Positions 44,202 through 52,293 of a stretch of 64,000 bases of DNA are shown in pieces (the first letter of the stretch is position 1; the number at the start of each line of letters is the position of its first letter). The stretch is taken from assembly GCF_013466605.1 (NCBI RefSeq), contig NZ_CP059162.1, forward strand, positions 6,696,001 to 6,760,000, written 5' to 3'. A program made the position numbers and the translations under genes. The DNA is from Pseudomonas chlororaphis subsp. aurantiaca (GTDB lineage Bacteria; Pseudomonadota; Gammaproteobacteria; Pseudomonadales; Pseudomonadaceae). The notes below the pieces were generated by a model. That model was not told where the DNA came from, did no database searches, and saw nothing but the letters and a program-made list of their open reading frames with translations.

Positions 44202-45530
44202 GTGAACCAGAACTGGCATGGCACCCTGATTCGCCACATGCTGCTGTTGGTCACCGGCTGCCTGCTGGTCGGCCTGATCAGCGGTTACTACGGCTGGAGC
44301 CTGGCCCTCGGCCTGGGGATCTATCTGGCCTGGACCCTCAAGCAACTATTGCGCCTGCATGAATGGCTGCGCCTGCACCAACCCGATGAAGCACCGCCCG
44401 ATGGCTACGGCCTGTGGGGCGAGGTGTTCGACAGCATCTATCATCTGCAACGCCGCGACCAACGGGTGCGCGGGCGCCTGCAAGCGGTGATCGACCGGGT
44501 CCAGGAGTCCACCGCGGCGCTGAAGGACGCGGTGATCATGCTCGACAGCGACGGCAACCTGGAATGGTGGAACCGCGCCGCGGAAACCCTGCTGGGCCTG
44601 AAGACCCCGCAGGACAGCGGCCAGCCGGTGACCAACCTGGTGCGCCATCCGCGCTTCAAGGAATATTTCGAGCAGGACAATTACAACGAGCCGTTGGAAA
44701 TACCCTCGCCGACCAACGACCGCGTACGTATCCAGCTGTACATCACCCGCTACGGCAACAACGAACACCTGATGCTGGTGCGCGATGTGACCCGCATTCA
44801 TCAGCTGGAACAGATGCGCAAGGACTTCATCGCCAACGTCTCCCACGAGCTGCGTACGCCGCTGACGGTGATCTGCGGCTACCTGGAAACCCTGCTCGAC
44901 AACGTCGAGGAAGTGAACCCACGCTGGAGCCGCGCCCTGCAGCAGATGCAGCAGCAAGGCGGGCGCATGCAGACCCTGCTCAACGACCTGCTGCTGTTGG
45001 CCAAGCTGGAAGCCACCGACTACCCGTCGGACAACCAGCCGGTGCCGATCGATGCGCTGCTGCAATCGATCAAGAGCGATGCCCAGGCGCTGTCCGGGGA
45101 GCGCAACCAGCGCATCACCCTGGAAGCCGACGCGCAGGTCCAGCTCAAGGGCAGCGAGGCGGAACTGCGCAGCGCCTTTTCCAACCTGGTGTTCAACGCC
45201 GTGAAATACACCCCGGCCGAGGGCAACATCCGCATCCGCTGGTGGGGCGACGAGCAAGGCGCACACCTGAGCGTGCAGGATTCGGGGATCGGCATCGACA
45301 ACAAGCACTTGCCGCGCCTGACCGAACGCTTCTATCGGGTCGATTCCAGCCGCAACTCCAACACCGGCGGCACCGGCCTGGGCCTGGCCATCGTCAAGCA
45401 TGTGCTGCTGCGCCATCGGGCGCGCCTGGAGATCAGCAGCGTACCGGGCCATGGCAGCACCTTTACCTGCCATTTCGCCCCGGCCCAGGTGAAAAGATTC
45501 CGTGCCGACACCCTGACCGACCAGCGGTGA
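44202..45530 (+). CDS. phoR: Phosphate-regulon sensor kinase PhoR
   Basis: A 442-residue histidine kinase: two N-terminal TM helices (about 12-45), PAS domain (about 100-200), H-box VSHELRTPL with His215, and the HATPase domain with FSNLVFNAVKY, DSGIGID, and GGTGLGLAIVKH. Starts with GTG at 44202. It senses the state of the Pst transporter through PhoU and acts on PhoB. Normal length. Confidence 0.97.
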   Translation: MNQNWHGTLIRHMLLLVTGCLLVGLISGYYGWSLALGLGIYLAWTLKQLLRLHEWLRLHQPDEAPPDGYGLWGEVFDSIYHLQRRDQRVRGRLQAVIDRVQESTAALKDAVIMLDSDGNLEWWNRAAETLLGLKTPQDSGQPVTNLVRHPRFKEYFEQDNYNEPLEIPSPTNDRVRIQLYITRYGNNEHLMLVRDVTRIHQLEQMRKDFIANVSHELRTPLTVICGYLETLLDNVEEVNPRWSRALQQMQQQGGRMQTLLNDLLLLAKLEATDYPSDNQPVPIDALLQSIKSDAQALSGERNQRITLEADAQVQLKGSEAELRSAFSNLVFNAVKYTPAEGNIRIRWWGDEQGAHLSVQDSGIGIDNKHLPRLTERFYRVDSSRNSNTGGTGLGLAIVKHVLLRHRARLEISSVPGHGSTFTCHFAPAQVKRFRADTLTDQR

Positions 45531-45646
45531 CAGCCACGCGCCACTAGGCAATCGCCCTGCCAGCCGCTACATTGGCTGGCTTGCGCCTGCCATTGCGCCG
45601 CGCATTTCTCTCTTTTTCGAATACACGGAACCCGCAAAACTCCATC

Positions 45647-46987
45647 ATGGACCCTTCTCCTGGTTTTACCCTCGCGTCTCTTTTCGCCGACTTCGGCATG
45701 ATTCTTTTTGCACTGCTCCTGGTTCTGCTCAACGGCTTTTTCGTAGCCGCCGAGTTCGCCATGGTCAAACTGCGCTCGACCCGGGTCGAGGCCATCGCCC
45801 ACAAGAACGGCTGGCGCGGGCAGATCCTGCGCACCGTACACAGCCAGCTGGATGCCTACCTTTCCGCGTGCCAGCTGGGCATCACCCTGGCCTCCCTCGG
45901 CCTTGGCTGGGTCGGTGAGCCAGCCTTCGCGCACCTGCTGGCGCCGCTGCTCAGCGCCGTGGGCGTGGACTCGCCGGAAGTGGTCAAGGGCGTGTCGTTC
46001 TTTACCGCCTTCTTCATCATTTCCTACCTGCACATCGTGGTCGGCGAGCTGGCGCCCAAGTCCTGGGCGATCCGCAAGCCCGAGCTGCTGTCGCTGTGGA
46101 CGGCGGTGCCGCTGTACCTGTTCTACTGGCTGATGTACCCGGCGATCTACCTGCTCAACGCCAGCGCCAACACCATCCTGCGCATCGCCGGCCAGGGCGA
46201 GCCCGGCCCGCATCACGAGCACCACTACAGCCGCGAAGAACTGAAGCTGATCCTGCACTCCAGCCGGGGCCAGGACCCCAGCGACCAGGGCATGCGCGTA
46301 CTGGCCTCGGCCGTGGAAATGGGCGAACTGGAAGTGGTGGACTGGGCCAACTCCCGGGAAGACCTGATCAGCGTGGAATTCAACGCGCCGCTGAAGCAGA
46401 TCCTCGCCCTGTTCCGCCGCCACAAGTTCAGCCGCTACCCGGTCTACGACAGCGAGCGCAACGAGTTCGTCGGCCTGCTGCACATCAAGGACCTGCTGCT
46501 GGAACTGGCGGCGCTGGACCACATTCCCGAATCGTTCAACCTGGCCGAGCTGACCCGCCCGCTGGAGCGCGTTTCCCGGCACATGCCGCTGTCGCAGCTG
46601 CTGGAACAGTTCCGTAAAGGCGGTTCGCACTTCGCCCTGGTGGAGGAAGCCGACGGCAAGATCATCGGCTACCTGACCATGGAAGACGTGCTGGAAGTAC
46701 TGGTCGGCGATATCCAGGACGAACACCGCAAGGCCGAGCGCGGCATCCTCGCCTACCAGCCCGGCAAACTGCTGGTGCGCGGCGATACTCCGCTGTTCAA
46801 GGTGGAACGCCTGCTGGGCATCGACCTGGACCATATCGAGGCCGAAACCCTCGCCGGCCTGGTCTACGAGACCCTGAAACGGGTACCGGAAGAAGAAGAG
46901 GTCATGGAAGTCGAAGGCCTGCGCATCATCATCAAGAAGATGAAAGGCCCGAAAATCGTCCTGGCCAAGGTGTTGATGCTCGATTGA
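45647..46987 (+). CDS. CNNM/CorC-type transporter (HlyC/CorC family)
   Basis: A 446-residue protein: DUF21 membrane domain with about four TM helices (FGMILFALLLVLLNGFFVAAEFAMVKLRS, LGITLASLGLGWVGEP), a tandem CBS pair (about 210-330) and a C-terminal CorC_HlyC domain. The ATG at 45647 is used; the 25 codons upstream do not fit. Family members are linked to divalent-cation efflux. It follows phoR in the same direction. Confidence 0.9.
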   Translation: MDPSPGFTLASLFADFGMILFALLLVLLNGFFVAAEFAMVKLRSTRVEAIAHKNGWRGQILRTVHSQLDAYLSACQLGITLASLGLGWVGEPAFAHLLAPLLSAVGVDSPEVVKGVSFFTAFFIISYLHIVVGELAPKSWAIRKPELLSLWTAVPLYLFYWLMYPAIYLLNASANTILRIAGQGEPGPHHEHHYSREELKLILHSSRGQDPSDQGMRVLASAVEMGELEVVDWANSREDLISVEFNAPLKQILALFRRHKFSRYPVYDSERNEFVGLLHIKDLLLELAALDHIPESFNLAELTRPLERVSRHMPLSQLLEQFRKGGSHFALVEEADGKIIGYLTMEDVLEVLVGDIQDEHRKAERGILAYQPGKLLVRGDTPLFKVERLLGIDLDHIEAETLAGLVYETLKRVPEEEEVMEVEGLRIIIKKMKGPKIVLAKVLMLD

Positions 46988-47004
46988 GCACGGTCTGACA
47001 CCTC

Positions 47005-47041
47005 ATCGCGAGCAGCCGGTCGACGCTCGACTGCTCGCGAT
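47005..47041. repeat. REP-type inverted repeat
   Basis: Perfect 11-bp arms ATCGCGAGCAG (47005-47015) and CTGCTCGCGAT (47031-47041). It lies 18 bases after the transporter stop. Confidence 0.7.
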
Positions 47042-47079
47042 CACCCTCCCCCGATTACCACCTACTCCACCGATCACCC

Positions 47080-47194
47080 TGTAGCCGCTGCCGAAGGCTG
47101 CGATAAGGCCGAAGGCCTTCAGCGATCTCAAGCTCCTGCGCCTGCTTCGTCGGAGTGCCGCCCAGGTCGATCGCAGCCTTCGGCAGCGGCTACA
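47080..47194. repeat. REPIN: long inverted REP pair
   Basis: Two 25-bp arms, 47080-47104 and 47170-47194, are perfect reverse complements (core GTAGCCGCTGCCGAAGGC). The 65-base loop holds a nested AAGGCCGAAGGCCTT hairpin. It fills the space between convergent genes. Confidence 0.85.
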
Positions 47195-47197
47195 CGG

Positions 47198-48100
47198 CTA
47201 CTTTTTGCCTAGCGCGAAATTCGGCAGGCTGCCGATGGGCTGGTTGAACTGATAGGGAATCGACACCAGCCCCAGCCCCGTATTGCGCTGCACCACGAAG
47301 TGCAGGTGCGGGCCGCTGCTGTTGCCGGTGTTGCCCGACAGTGCCAGCGGGCTGCCCACCACGACCTGCTGGCCTTCACGCACCCTTACCGAGCCGCGCT
47401 TGAGGTGCAGGTACACCCCCATGGTGCCGTCGTTGTGCAGCACCCGCACAAAATTGCCGGAAGGGTCGGTGCCGCGCCCGCTCTGGCGGTTCTCGGTCTT
47501 CACCACCACCCCGCCCCGCGCCGCGATGATCGGCGTGCCCTCGGGCATGGCGATGTCCATGGCATAACGGCTCTTGGGGCCGAAATGGCTGTACCGGCCG
47601 TTGGCGCCCTGGGTCAGGCGAAAGGGGCCGCCACGCCAGGGCAATGGGTAACGATAGGCCTGGGCGGCGCCTGCAGGGTCGCCCAGGGAATAACGGAACT
47701 GCGGGATATAGATCAGCGGCTTGCCCGCCTGCATCGCCGTGAGCTGCGCCAGGCGCTGTCGGCTGCGGGCCGGCAGTACCCGGCGAATCGGCTGCCTGGG
47801 GGCGCTGCGGATGTTCTTCAGGCCGGTAAACCCCAACTCGATCTCCACCGGCGCATACAGGTCGTTACGCACAAAGACGCTGTCCACGCCCCAGCTCTTC
47901 TCGACGTCCAGACGCACCTGGCGCTCCAGGTGCTCGACCATGCGATCGCGAAACACGAACACCTGAGCGCCCGGCGACGGACGGTCGCTGTAGGACACCA
48001 CGCCATTGGCGTCGGTGGACTTGTAGATGGTCATGGCCATGGCCGAGGTAGCAGCCAGCAACAGACCGCAGGAAATCAGCAAGTGCGTGAACATGGGCAA
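47198..48100 (-). CDS. M23 (LytM) peptidase with DUF4124-like N-terminus
   Basis: A 300-residue exported protein: signal peptide (about 1-23), DUF4124-like region (MTIYKSTDANGVVSYSDRPSPGAQ), then an M23 metallopeptidase domain with HFGPKSRYAMDIAMPEGTP and HLHFVV, carrying the zinc ligands. It is probably a cell-wall endopeptidase or divisome/regulatory factor. The start may be two codons later. It converges on the CNNM gene. Confidence 0.88.
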   Translation of the reverse strand: MPMFTHLLISCGLLLAATSAMAMTIYKSTDANGVVSYSDRPSPGAQVFVFRDRMVEHLERQVRLDVEKSWGVDSVFVRNDLYAPVEIELGFTGLKNIRSAPRQPIRRVLPARSRQRLAQLTAMQAGKPLIYIPQFRYSLGDPAGAAQAYRYPLPWRGGPFRLTQGANGRYSHFGPKSRYAMDIAMPEGTPIIAARGGVVVKTENRQSGRGTDPSGNFVRVLHNDGTMGVYLHLKRGSVRVREGQQVVVGSPLALSGNTGNSSGPHLHFVVQRNTGLGLVSIPYQFNQPIGSLPNFALGKK

Positions 48101-48126
48101 GATTCTGAAGAAAGCCTGAAGTCAGG

Positions 48127-48798
48127 CTAGCAGCCCGACGTGGACTTTGTATGAATCAACCCTGCGCCAGAGGTTCCACCGCCGACGAACTGAAACTGAT
48201 ATCGACGCCCAGTTGCGCGGCGTCGGAGAGGTTGACCAGCGCATCCAGGGAAAACTTGTTGATCTTGCCGCTGAGCACGTCGCTGAGTCGCGGCTGGGTG
48301 ATATTGAGCCGCCGGGCGGCCTCCTTCTGCGAAACGCCCCAGGCCTTGATGGTCTTGCCCAGTTCCAGCATGAGCCTGGAGCGCAGGCGCATATTGGCGG
48401 CTTCCTGGGGCGAACCTTCGAGCGCGTCCCAGACACTGGCGAAACGCTCGGTATGCATGTGATCGGTCATGGCGTGCACTTATCTCCTGAAGTCTGACCC
48501 GAGCCTGCTCGATGTCCCGCGCTTCGGTCTTGCGGGTGGTCTTGCGCATGGCGTGCAGCACATAAATGGCCGCGGGCCGGTTGGCCACGTAAAACACCCG
48601 AAACGCCCCTGAATCCTCACTGATCCTGATCTCGAACACCCCCGGCCCCACGCCTTTCATCGACCGGCAGTCATAGGGCTGCTCGCCCTGCTGCAACAGA
48701 TCCAGTTGAAAACCCGCGGCCCTTCGCGCATCCAGCGGAAAAGCCCGGAGGTCCCGGAGCGCGCTCCCGACAAACACCACATCCTTGTGCCTAGGCAT
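48127..48798 (-). CDS. HigB-like RelE/ParE toxin, reading frame lacks a normal stop
   Basis: The toxin starts at ATG 48798 (MPRHKDVVFVGSALRDLRAFPLDARRAAGFQLD...). About 108 residues match the HigB/phage-derived Gp49-like fold, including DCRSMKGVGPGVFEIRI and FRVFYVANRPAAIYVLH. HigB proteins end near RLQEI, but here the frame continues through the whole antitoxin region to 48127 (223 residues); TAA and TGA stops lie in the other two frames at that point. Either a small indel has removed the stop or the toxin carries an unusual long tail. mRNA-cleaving activity is inferred from family. Confidence 0.6.
   Translation of the reverse strand: MPRHKDVVFVGSALRDLRAFPLDARRAAGFQLDLLQQGEQPYDCRSMKGVGPGVFEIRISEDSGAFRVFYVANRPAAIYVLHAMRKTTRKTEARDIEQARVRLQEISARHDRSHAYRAFRQCLGRARRFAPGSRQYAPALQAHAGTGQDHQGLGRFAEGGRPAAQYHPAATQRRAQRQDQQVFPGCAGQPLRRRATGRRYQFQFVGGGTSGAGLIHTKSTSGC
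48156..48470 (-). CDS. HigA-like XRE antitoxin
   Basis: A 104-residue antitoxin from ATG 48470 (MTDHMHTERFASVWDALEGSPQEAANMRLRSRLM). It has an XRE HTH: AWGVSQKEAARRLNITQPRLSDVLSGKINKFSLDALVNL. It follows the toxin on the same strand, the higBA order, and lies wholly inside the toxin's extended frame. The start could also be 48479. It should autorepress the pair. Confidence 0.82.
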   Translation of the reverse strand: MTDHMHTERFASVWDALEGSPQEAANMRLRSRLMLELGKTIKAWGVSQKEAARRLNITQPRLSDVLSGKINKFSLDALVNLSDAAQLGVDISFSSSAVEPLAQG

Positions 48799-49364
48799 CG
48801 AACCTCTCCCGTGACTGACCCCGGAGAGGTTAAACAACCCGGTCGCCACAGCGCGCGGCCGGGTTGTTTCAAAGCGTGGCCAGGCACAAGAAAAGCCGGA
48901 AGCACAGACCACAACCTATATCAGTACAGATATAAATCAACCTGAAAAACCGAGAATCGGACACACGGCATCAAACCACCGTCTCTCCCCCAACGCCTTG
49001 CACTGCGTGGCCTGCAAGACATCACAGCCATCATCCAGCAACGGATACAACGGCTGAGCGACACGCCCCAGGTCCACCTCGGGTCCACCTCGTCAGCGTG
49101 CAAAAGCGTGGTACAGGAAAGTGTTTGCAGCAGGTTTCACGCCGCATTCAAACGCAGACTGGCGCTGGAGTGGGGCGGCACTCCGACGAAACGGGTGCTG
49201 GGGTTTGAGATTGCTGAAGGCCTTCGGCCTTATCGCAGCCTGCGGCAGCGGCTACAGGGGTCGGGCCAGCGGTCCGGAGAATGCAGCGTCAGAACGGACG
49301 CTATCGCGGGCAAGCCTCGCTCCTACAGAGGCGTGGTTGCCCGCGAAACAGGGGCGGGAACCCG
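48799..49364. other. Gene-free region upstream of the toxin gene
   Basis: It contains the presumed higBA promoter. At 49074-49092 the words GTCCACCTC occur twice. A single REP copy (49232-49256, core CGCAGCCTGCGGCAGCGGC) follows an AAGGCCTTCGGCCTT hairpin, and a second-type REP pair lies at 49303-49346. Frames in this stretch have no recognisable product. Confidence 0.5.
49232..49346. repeat. REP elements of two types
   Basis: 49232-49256 is a single copy of the CAGCGGCTAC-type REP. 49303-49327 and 49336-49346 are an inverted pair of the ATCGCGGGCAAGCC / TTGCCCGCGA type with GCTCCTAC between. Confidence 0.7.
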
Positions 49365-50321
49365 TCAGGCGCCGGGGACGAAGTGTTTCTGCGCCGTGCC
49401 GCGGGCGATCAGGCGGGAGATGTAGTCGAGCTTCTGCGCATCCTGGTCGACGAAGCGGAAAGTCAGCTGCAGCCACTCGCTGTCCGGCTTCGGCTCATAG
49501 GCCACCACCGCATGCAGATAGCCATTCAGGCGTGCCACTTCGGCATTGTCACCCTGTTCCAGGTCCAGCACGGCACTGTCCAGTACCTGCGGCAGCGTAT
49601 CGGTGCGCTTCACCACCAACAGCGCCTCCTTGATGCTCAGCGCCTTGATCACGCACTGCTGGGTACCGCTGGGCAGGCGCAACTGGCCCTGCCCGCGACC
49701 ACCAGCGGACGCAGCGGCGGCGGGAGCCGGCGCCTTGACCGGCGGGCTGTTGAGCAGGCCACGGGACGGCGCAGCAGCGGGAGCAGAGACGACAGCAGGC
49801 TTGGCAAACGGATTGACCGCCGCAGCCGCCGGCGCGGCGCCGATGACTTCGGCCTTGCCACCGGTCAGGGCACTCAGGGAGTCGTTGCCGAACGCCGAGT
49901 TCATCTTGGTCGGCGCGCTGTTCATCAGGGTGTCGAGCTTGCCGACCTTGTTCAGCGCCTGTTTGACCTTGGTCAGCAGCTGTTCGTTGGTGAACGGCTT
50001 GCTGACGTAGCCGGAGACGCCGGCCTGGATCGCCTGCACCACGTTCTCCTTGTCGCCGCGACTGGTGACCATGATGAACGGCATGGCCTTCATCGCCTCC
50101 TGGCCGCGGCACCAGGTCAGCAGCTCCAGGCCGGACATTTCCGGCATTTCCCAGTCGCACAGGACCAGGTCGAAGGCTTCACGGGCCAGCAGGGCCTGGG
50201 CTTTACGGCCGTTGATGGCGTCCTCGATCTTGATGCCAGGGAAGTAGTTGCGCAGACACTTCTTCACCAGGTCACGAATGAACGAAGCGTCATCCACCAC
50301 CAACACACTTACCTTACTCAT
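49365..50321 (-). CDS. CheY-like response regulator with PilZ-like C-terminus
   Basis: A 318-residue protein: N-terminal receiver domain with Asp56 (LVLCDWEMP), TSRGDKENV and KPFTNEQL; an Ala/Pro-rich linker (about 160-215); and a C-terminal domain of about 100 residues (QCVIKALSIKEALLVVKRTDTLPQVLDSAVLDLE) that resembles a PilZ-type beta fold. No kinase gene is adjacent. It lies near phoU in pseudomonads; its own target is unknown. Confidence 0.8.
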   Translation of the reverse strand: MSKVSVLVVDDASFIRDLVKKCLRNYFPGIKIEDAINGRKAQALLAREAFDLVLCDWEMPEMSGLELLTWCRGQEAMKAMPFIMVTSRGDKENVVQAIQAGVSGYVSKPFTNEQLLTKVKQALNKVGKLDTLMNSAPTKMNSAFGNDSLSALTGGKAEVIGAAPAAAAVNPFAKPAVVSAPAAAPSRGLLNSPPVKAPAPAAAASAGGRGQGQLRLPSGTQQCVIKALSIKEALLVVKRTDTLPQVLDSAVLDLEQGDNAEVARLNGYLHAVVAYEPKPDSEWLQLTFRFVDQDAQKLDYISRLIARGTAQKHFVPGA

Positions 50322-50450
50322 CGACCACCCCTTTAAAAATCCCGGCTAGCATAACGCTTTACTGATGGCACTTTGCCAAAACTCTTCAGTCACGCCAGGA
50401 CTTTTCGTTCGCGGGCGCTGCTTTTCAAGTTCGATCCCCATAAACGAAAA

Positions 50451-50473
50451 CGCCCGGCCAAAAGGGCCGGGCG
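50451..50473 (-). terminator. Terminator of the pst-phoU operon
   Basis: A 9-bp GC stem (50451-50459 with 50465-50473) with loop AAAAG; on the minus strand TTTTCGTTT follows. It lies 17 bases after the phoU stop. Confidence 0.85.
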
Positions 50474-50489
50474 CTTCTCTCGGGCAACC

Positions 50490-51251
50490 TTACTTATCGT
50501 CAGCTTCACCCGGAACATTAGCGGTTTCGGCACTTGTGCCTTCAACTTCTTCCTTCATCCGCTTGAGCCCCAGATGGCGCACATCGGTGCCGCGCACCAG
50601 GTAAATCACCAGCTCCGAGATGTTGCGCGCGTGGTCGCCAATCCGCTCCAGGGAGCGCAGCACCCAGATGATGCTCAGAACGCGCGAAATCGAGCGCGGA
50701 TCTTCCATCATGTAGGTGGCCAGCTCGCGCAGCGCGGTCTTGTACTCGCGGTCGATGATCTTGTCGTACTGGGCCACCGACAGCGCCAGGTCGGCGTCGA
50801 AGCGGGCAAAGGCGTCCAGCGCATCGCGCACCATGTTGCGCACCTGGTCGCCGATATGCCGCACTTCCACGTAGCCGCGCGGGGCCTCGCCTTCTTCGCA
50901 CAACTGGATGGCGCGCCGGGCGATCTTGGTCGATTCGTCGCCGATGCGCTCCAGGTCGATCACCGACTTGGAGATGCTGATGATCAGGCGCAGGTCGGAA
51001 GCCGCCGGCTGGCGACGGGCGAGAATGCGCAGGCATTCTTCGTCGATGTTGCGTTCCATCTGGTTGATCTGGTCGTCGATCTCGCGCACCTGCTGGGCGA
51101 GCCCCGAGTCGGCTTCGATCAGCGCGGTGACGGCGTCGTTGACTTGTTTCTCGACCAGCCCGCCCATCGCCAGGAGGTGGCTGCGCACCTCCTCGAGTTC
51201 GGCGTTGAACTGCTGGGAGATGTGGTGAGTAAGGCCTTCCTTCGAAATCAT
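50490..51251 (-). CDS. phoU: Phosphate signalling protein PhoU
   Basis: A 253-residue PhoU with two PhoU three-helix repeats (EVRSHLLAMGGLVEKQVNDAV, ERIGDESTKIARRAIQL, YMMEDPRSISRVLSIIWVLRSLERIGDHARNISE). I use ATG 51251; the longer frame to 51290 lies in repeat DNA. It links the Pst transporter to PhoR and dampens the regulon. Confidence 0.96.
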   Translation of the reverse strand: MISKEGLTHHISQQFNAELEEVRSHLLAMGGLVEKQVNDAVTALIEADSGLAQQVREIDDQINQMERNIDEECLRILARRQPAASDLRLIISISKSVIDLERIGDESTKIARRAIQLCEEGEAPRGYVEVRHIGDQVRNMVRDALDAFARFDADLALSVAQYDKIIDREYKTALRELATYMMEDPRSISRVLSIIWVLRSLERIGDHARNISELVIYLVRGTDVRHLGLKRMKEEVEGTSAETANVPGEADDK

Positions 51252-51270
51252 CTTGTTCACTCCGCGAAAG

Positions 51271-51365
51271 TTGCAAGCTTCAAGCTGCAAGCTTCAAGCA
51301 GTTAAATGTTGATCCGGTACCGCACCATTTCTGCCTTGCCGCTTGAGTCTTGCGGCTTGCAGCTG
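51271..51365. repeat. Repeats between pstB and phoU
   Basis: GCAAGCTTCAA occurs twice in tandem (51273-51299), and an inverted relative GCTTGAGTCTTGCGGCTTGCAGC lies at 51341-51363. It may fold in the mRNA between the two genes and tune phoU expression. Confidence 0.5.
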
Positions 51366-51369
51366 CTTC

Positions 51370-52203
51370 CTAGCCGTAACGACCGGTGATGTAGTCTTCG
51401 GTCTGCTTCTTCGCCGGATTGGTGAACAGCGTGTCGGTGTCGCCGAACTCCACCAGTTTGCCCATGTACATGAACGCCGTGTAGTCGGAGACGCGCGCGG
51501 CCTGTTGCATGTTGTGGGTCACGATCACGATGGTGAACTTCGATTTCAGTTCGTAGATCAGTTCTTCGACCTTCAGGGTGGAAATCGGGTCGAGTGCCGA
51601 GCAGGGTTCGTCGAGCAGCAGCACTTCCGGTTCCACGGCGATGGTACGGGCGATCACCAGACGCTGCTGCTGACCACCGGACAGGCCGAGCGCCGAATCG
51701 TGCAGGCGGTCCTTGACCTCGTCCCACAGCGCCGCGCCCTTGAGGGCCCACTCGACGGCCTCGTCGAGGATGCGCTTCTTGTTGATGCCCTGGATGCGCA
51801 GGCCGTAGACCACGTTCTCGTAGATGGTCTTCGGGAACGGGTTGGGCTTCTGGAACACCATGCCCACACGGCGGCGCAGCTCGGCGACATCTTCGCCCTT
51901 GCGGTAGATGTTGTTGCCGTAGAGGTTGATCTCGCCTTCTACGCGGCAGCCGTCCACCAGGTCGTTCATCCGGTTGAAGGTACGCAGCAGGGTCGACTTG
52001 CCGCAGCCGGACGGACCGATGAAGGCGGTCACGCGCTGCTTCGGAATGTTCATGCTGACGTCGAACAGCGCCTGCTTCTCACCGTAGAACAGGCTCAGGC
52101 CCGGGACTTCGATGGCCACGGTTTCCTGCTCCAGGCTCAGGCTCTGCTTGTCGCGGCCCAGGGCCGACATGTTGATGCCGTGGGTATGTGCTTCTTGCTG
52201 CAT
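51370..52203 (-). CDS. pstB: Phosphate ABC transporter ATPase PstB
   Basis: A 277-residue ABC ATPase: Walker [10 protein letters not shown] (63-71), Q-loop QKPNPFP, signature LSGGQQQR, Walker [14 protein letters not shown] and His switch VTHNMQQ. Hydrolyses ATP for phosphate import. It follows pstA by 90 bases. Confidence 0.97.
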   Translation of the reverse strand: MQQEAHTHGINMSALGRDKQSLSLEQETVAIEVPGLSLFYGEKQALFDVSMNIPKQRVTAFIGPSGCGKSTLLRTFNRMNDLVDGCRVEGEINLYGNNIYRKGEDVAELRRRVGMVFQKPNPFPKTIYENVVYGLRIQGINKKRILDEAVEWALKGAALWDEVKDRLHDSALGLSGGQQQRLVIARTIAVEPEVLLLDEPCSALDPISTLKVEELIYELKSKFTIVIVTHNMQQAARVSDYTAFMYMGKLVEFGDTDTLFTNPAKKQTEDYITGRYG

Positions 52204-52293
52204 GGGTAACTCCCTACGCTAACAAATTCGTTTCAGTGAGCCGCTGGCCGCGTCGATCGGGCCAGCGGTACGCCGTACAGGGGACGGCGGTAA

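Noticed and set aside
48921..49103. Short minus-strand frame near the toxin gene
   Set aside because: No ribosome-binding site, no recognisable domain and repeat-derived sequence.
49108..49425. Plus-strand frame over REP DNA
   Set aside because: It reads through REP repeats and overlaps the response-regulator gene; coding is unlikely.
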